13,907 nt of DNA from DAIRGB01 sp036794765 (GTDB lineage: Bacteria; Patescibacteriota; JAHJAL01), in the NCBI GenBank assembly GCA_036794765.1, contig DAIRGB010000027.1:1-13907 (forward strand), given 5' to 3'. Of this stretch, positions 12,270 to 13,907 are shown in pieces. Made by a program: the position numbers and the translations under genes. Within the stretch, counting starts at the first letter, position 1. Every line of letters starts with the position of its first letter. The notes beneath the pieces were generated by a model that saw nothing but the letters and a program-made list of their open reading frames with translations, ran no database searches and was not told the DNA's origin.

Positions 12270-13907
12270 TTACTTAAACACATTGATTACAGCACTGATA
12301 ATGAGCCAGGAAGCTAATACTAATACTAAACCAATTGATGCTTGTGTGATGGCTTGCAGGGCTTTTTTACTTTCATCCGGACTACCGGAGGATATTATAT
12401 AGAGATAACCGCCGTAGATAATAAATACCAAGGCGATCAAACCGGCTAAAGCCATTGCCAGATTAATTATTTTTTTAATCAGATCAGCAACCGTTGCCCC
12501 TTCTTCAAAGATATTGATATCTTTGAAAATTTCATTCAGTTTTAGGGAAATTTCATTTTGGTCTGGCGTTGGAGTGGCAACACCACTACCGCTGCCGTTA
12601 ATGATGTAGTCCTCATTTAAACTTACACCTTCCAATCCCGGTAATCCTCCACCGCCAAGACCGAAAGAGGAATCAATTCGTTCTAGTATTGCACTAACAG
12701 GACCGGCACCCTGACCAAAGATTGTTTCGGCGATTTTTTTAATAGTTTCTGCTTTTTGCGTAGACGATTGGTTAGAATCAATGACAATCACTCCGGTGTC
12801 AATAAGAGATTTTACCAAATTTTCCATCTCGCCGATGTTATTAATTTGTGTATCTTTGGTAAAGTTAGTACCCTGAACTTTTGATAATTCAGCCATTACT
12901 TTATCGATATCTAAGATTTGTCCGCCAATGCCACCTGGATTATAGTTTCCTCCACCTGTCATATCAGCTTTAATCCAGGCACTGCTTGTAGCACCGTCTT
13001 CGGTAGTTATTTGGTAATAGACTGTGTTGGCCGCACTATCAAAAGTAGTGTCATCTGCTCTCCTGTGACCGACTGCGTCACCAATCGCCCAGGAGCCGAT
13101 GCCAATATTCTCCTTATCGGTATGATCTTCTTTGTAAGAACGATAGAATTTGAGTTTGTTTTCATCTAGACCATGATAATAAAACAGTAAGATGTTTTGA
13201 CCTTTTCCCGGTGATACCTCTAAATTGAAAGGGGATGGCATGTTGACATCCTTGGTGTCATACGGAGCGGAAATGACCTCCGTGACCAAATTCGTATTCT
13301 GTGTCCTAGCAGTTACCTTATTTGTATTACCAGTCACAAATATAGTCGGTTTATATTTTTCTGGATCATATTCCCCATTGCAATAATCGACATAAAAAGC
13401 ATTTTCTTTATCACTATAAACGTTCTTTATAGGTACAAAAGTGTCTTTCATTGTTCCCGGAAAGCCGGCATAAAGAGAAAATTTTTCAATTTGTCCATCC
13501 TGGACTGCCTTTGATACTTCCGGAGACACGGAAAAGGATACTTTAAAAATATTGTAATACGGAGTAGGGCATTGGATATTTCCTCCAGGCCATTCTTTAA
13601 AATCCGGTGCGTAGTCTTTGGTGTTTACGACCCTTACATTGGTGATCCAAAGTTTATCATTTTTTGCCATGGAAATACTTCCACAGTTGTAGTTTTTAAA
13701 AGATGGACCATCAAAGGTGCCTTGACAACCGTTAATATTTTGGCAATCAACTTCAGCCTCGATAGCATGTTTAAAGGGATATTTCGGAAAATTGAAATTG
13801 AATGTGTTTTGATTGTCAGCAATAGTGGAACCCAAATAGACATAATCATCGCCATAAAACATGACTTTAGCGCCGCTTTTGGCATAACCGGTCCCATTTC
13901 CACAGGT
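12270..13907 (-). CDS. Large exported protein with C-terminal Mbov_0395/VirB2-like pilin module (5'-partial)
   Basis: The frame is open to the right edge, so 545 residues are visible and the true start lies outside; an ATG at 13862 is internal, because the preceding 15 codons read on in frame (TCGNGTGYAKSGAKV). The first ~300 residues (numbered from that ATG) look extracytoplasmic: beta-rich, Asn/Asp/Tyr-rich, with Cys residues at 40, 46, 60, 98 and 161. A Gly-rich linker (~302-314) leads to helical segments (~317-398), a second Gly-rich stretch (~399-412) and a TPTP linker (~430-433). The C-terminal ~90 residues hold two hydrophobic helices (~463-488, ~505-529) around GGYLYIISSGSPDESKKA, the layout of the two-helix T4SS pilin-like family common in Patescibacteria. 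It may be a surface fibre or adhesin subunit anchored or assembled through this module. No SPxP-type signal or exosortase signal is present. It ends at its own terminator, separate from the exosortase operon. Confidence 0.8.
   Translation of the reverse strand, partial: TCGNGTGYAKSGAKVMFYGDDYVYLGSTIADNQNTFNFNFPKYPFKHAIEAEVDCQNINGCQGTFDGPSFKNYNCGSISMAKNDKLWITNVRVVNTKDYAPDFKEWPGGNIQCPTPYYNIFKVSFSVSPEVSKAVQDGQIEKFSLYAGFPGTMKDTFVPIKNVYSDKENAFYVDYCNGEYDPEKYKPTIFVTGNTNKVTARTQNTNLVTEVISAPYDTKDVNMPSPFNLEVSPGKGQNILLFYYHGLDENKLKFYRSYKEDHTDKENIGIGSWAIGDAVGHRRADDTTFDSAANTVYYQITTEDGATSSAWIKADMTGGGNYNPGGIGGQILDIDKVMAELSKVQGTNFTKDTQINNIGEMENLVKSLIDTGVIVIDSNQSSTQKAETIKKIAETIFGQGAGPVSAILERIDSSFGLGGGGLPGLEGVSLNEDYIINGSGSGVATPTPDQNEISLKLNEIFKDINIFEEGATVADLIKKIINLAMALAGLIALVFIIYGGYLYIISSGSPDESKKALQAITQASIGLVLVLASWLIISAVINVFK

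Noticed and set aside
12270..13862. Complete gene starting at the ATG at 13862
   Set aside because: The frame stays open for the 15 codons between this ATG and the window edge, with protein-like sequence, so the gene is 5'-partial.
1..13907. Alternative genetic code (UGA as Gly), as in some CPR lineages
   Set aside because: Long frames are uninterrupted under the standard code and all end in TAA; no gene appears split by in-frame TGA.

Overview
The window is most likely from a Patescibacteria/CPR bacterium; this is inferred from gene content, as no marker gene is present. Supporting signs are long AT-rich membrane glycosyltransferases, an exosortase-family protein, a large secreted protein ending in a two-helix Mbov_0395/VirB2-like pilin module, standard-code reading frames, TAA at every stop visible in the window, and no clear Shine-Dalgarno sequence before the starts. 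Every convincing gene lies on the minus strand.

From right to left (the direction of transcription): a 5'-partial surface protein with a C-terminal pilin-like module (12270-13907) ends at a strong rho-independent terminator (12207-12236). A 281-bp gap follows. It holds a 7-bp tandem repeat, two adjacent DnaA-box-like sites and a promoter with consensus TTGACA and TATAAT hexamers. That promoter faces a probable operon: a 1322-residue family 2 glycosyltransferase fused to a large exported region and ending in a PEP-CTERM-like signal (8020-11988); an exosortase (7227-7943); a GT-C-like polytopic protein (4951-7056); a SAM methyltransferase (4169-4849); a second, larger GT-C-like/PTPS-related protein (1225-4014); a 48-codon CxxC ORF overlapping its end (1119-1265); a polyprenol-phosphate mannose synthase-like GT2 (335-1114); and the first 54 codons of an unidentified gene (1-163).

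Taken together this looks like a cell-surface glycan locus. The DPM1-like enzyme would charge a polyprenyl-phosphate with sugar, the GT-C-like proteins would use lipid-linked sugars outside the membrane, and the processive GT2 would make a polymer. The most striking point is that the GT2 protein is itself the probable substrate of the exosortase encoded next to it: it ends in VPEA, a hydrophobic stretch and a lysine-rich tail. The exosortase has the expected Cys, Arg and His. This suggests a dedicated enzyme-substrate pair that processes or anchors the C-terminus of a polymer synthase.

A second, independent oddity is in the spacers. Each operon gap of 70 bp or more carries short-period degenerate tandem repeats (7, 9 or 10 bp), and the 9- and 10-bp arrays abut or overlap the stop codon of the gene before them. 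The 14-mer TAAACTTATCAAAC (coding strand) recurs at the stop codon of three genes.
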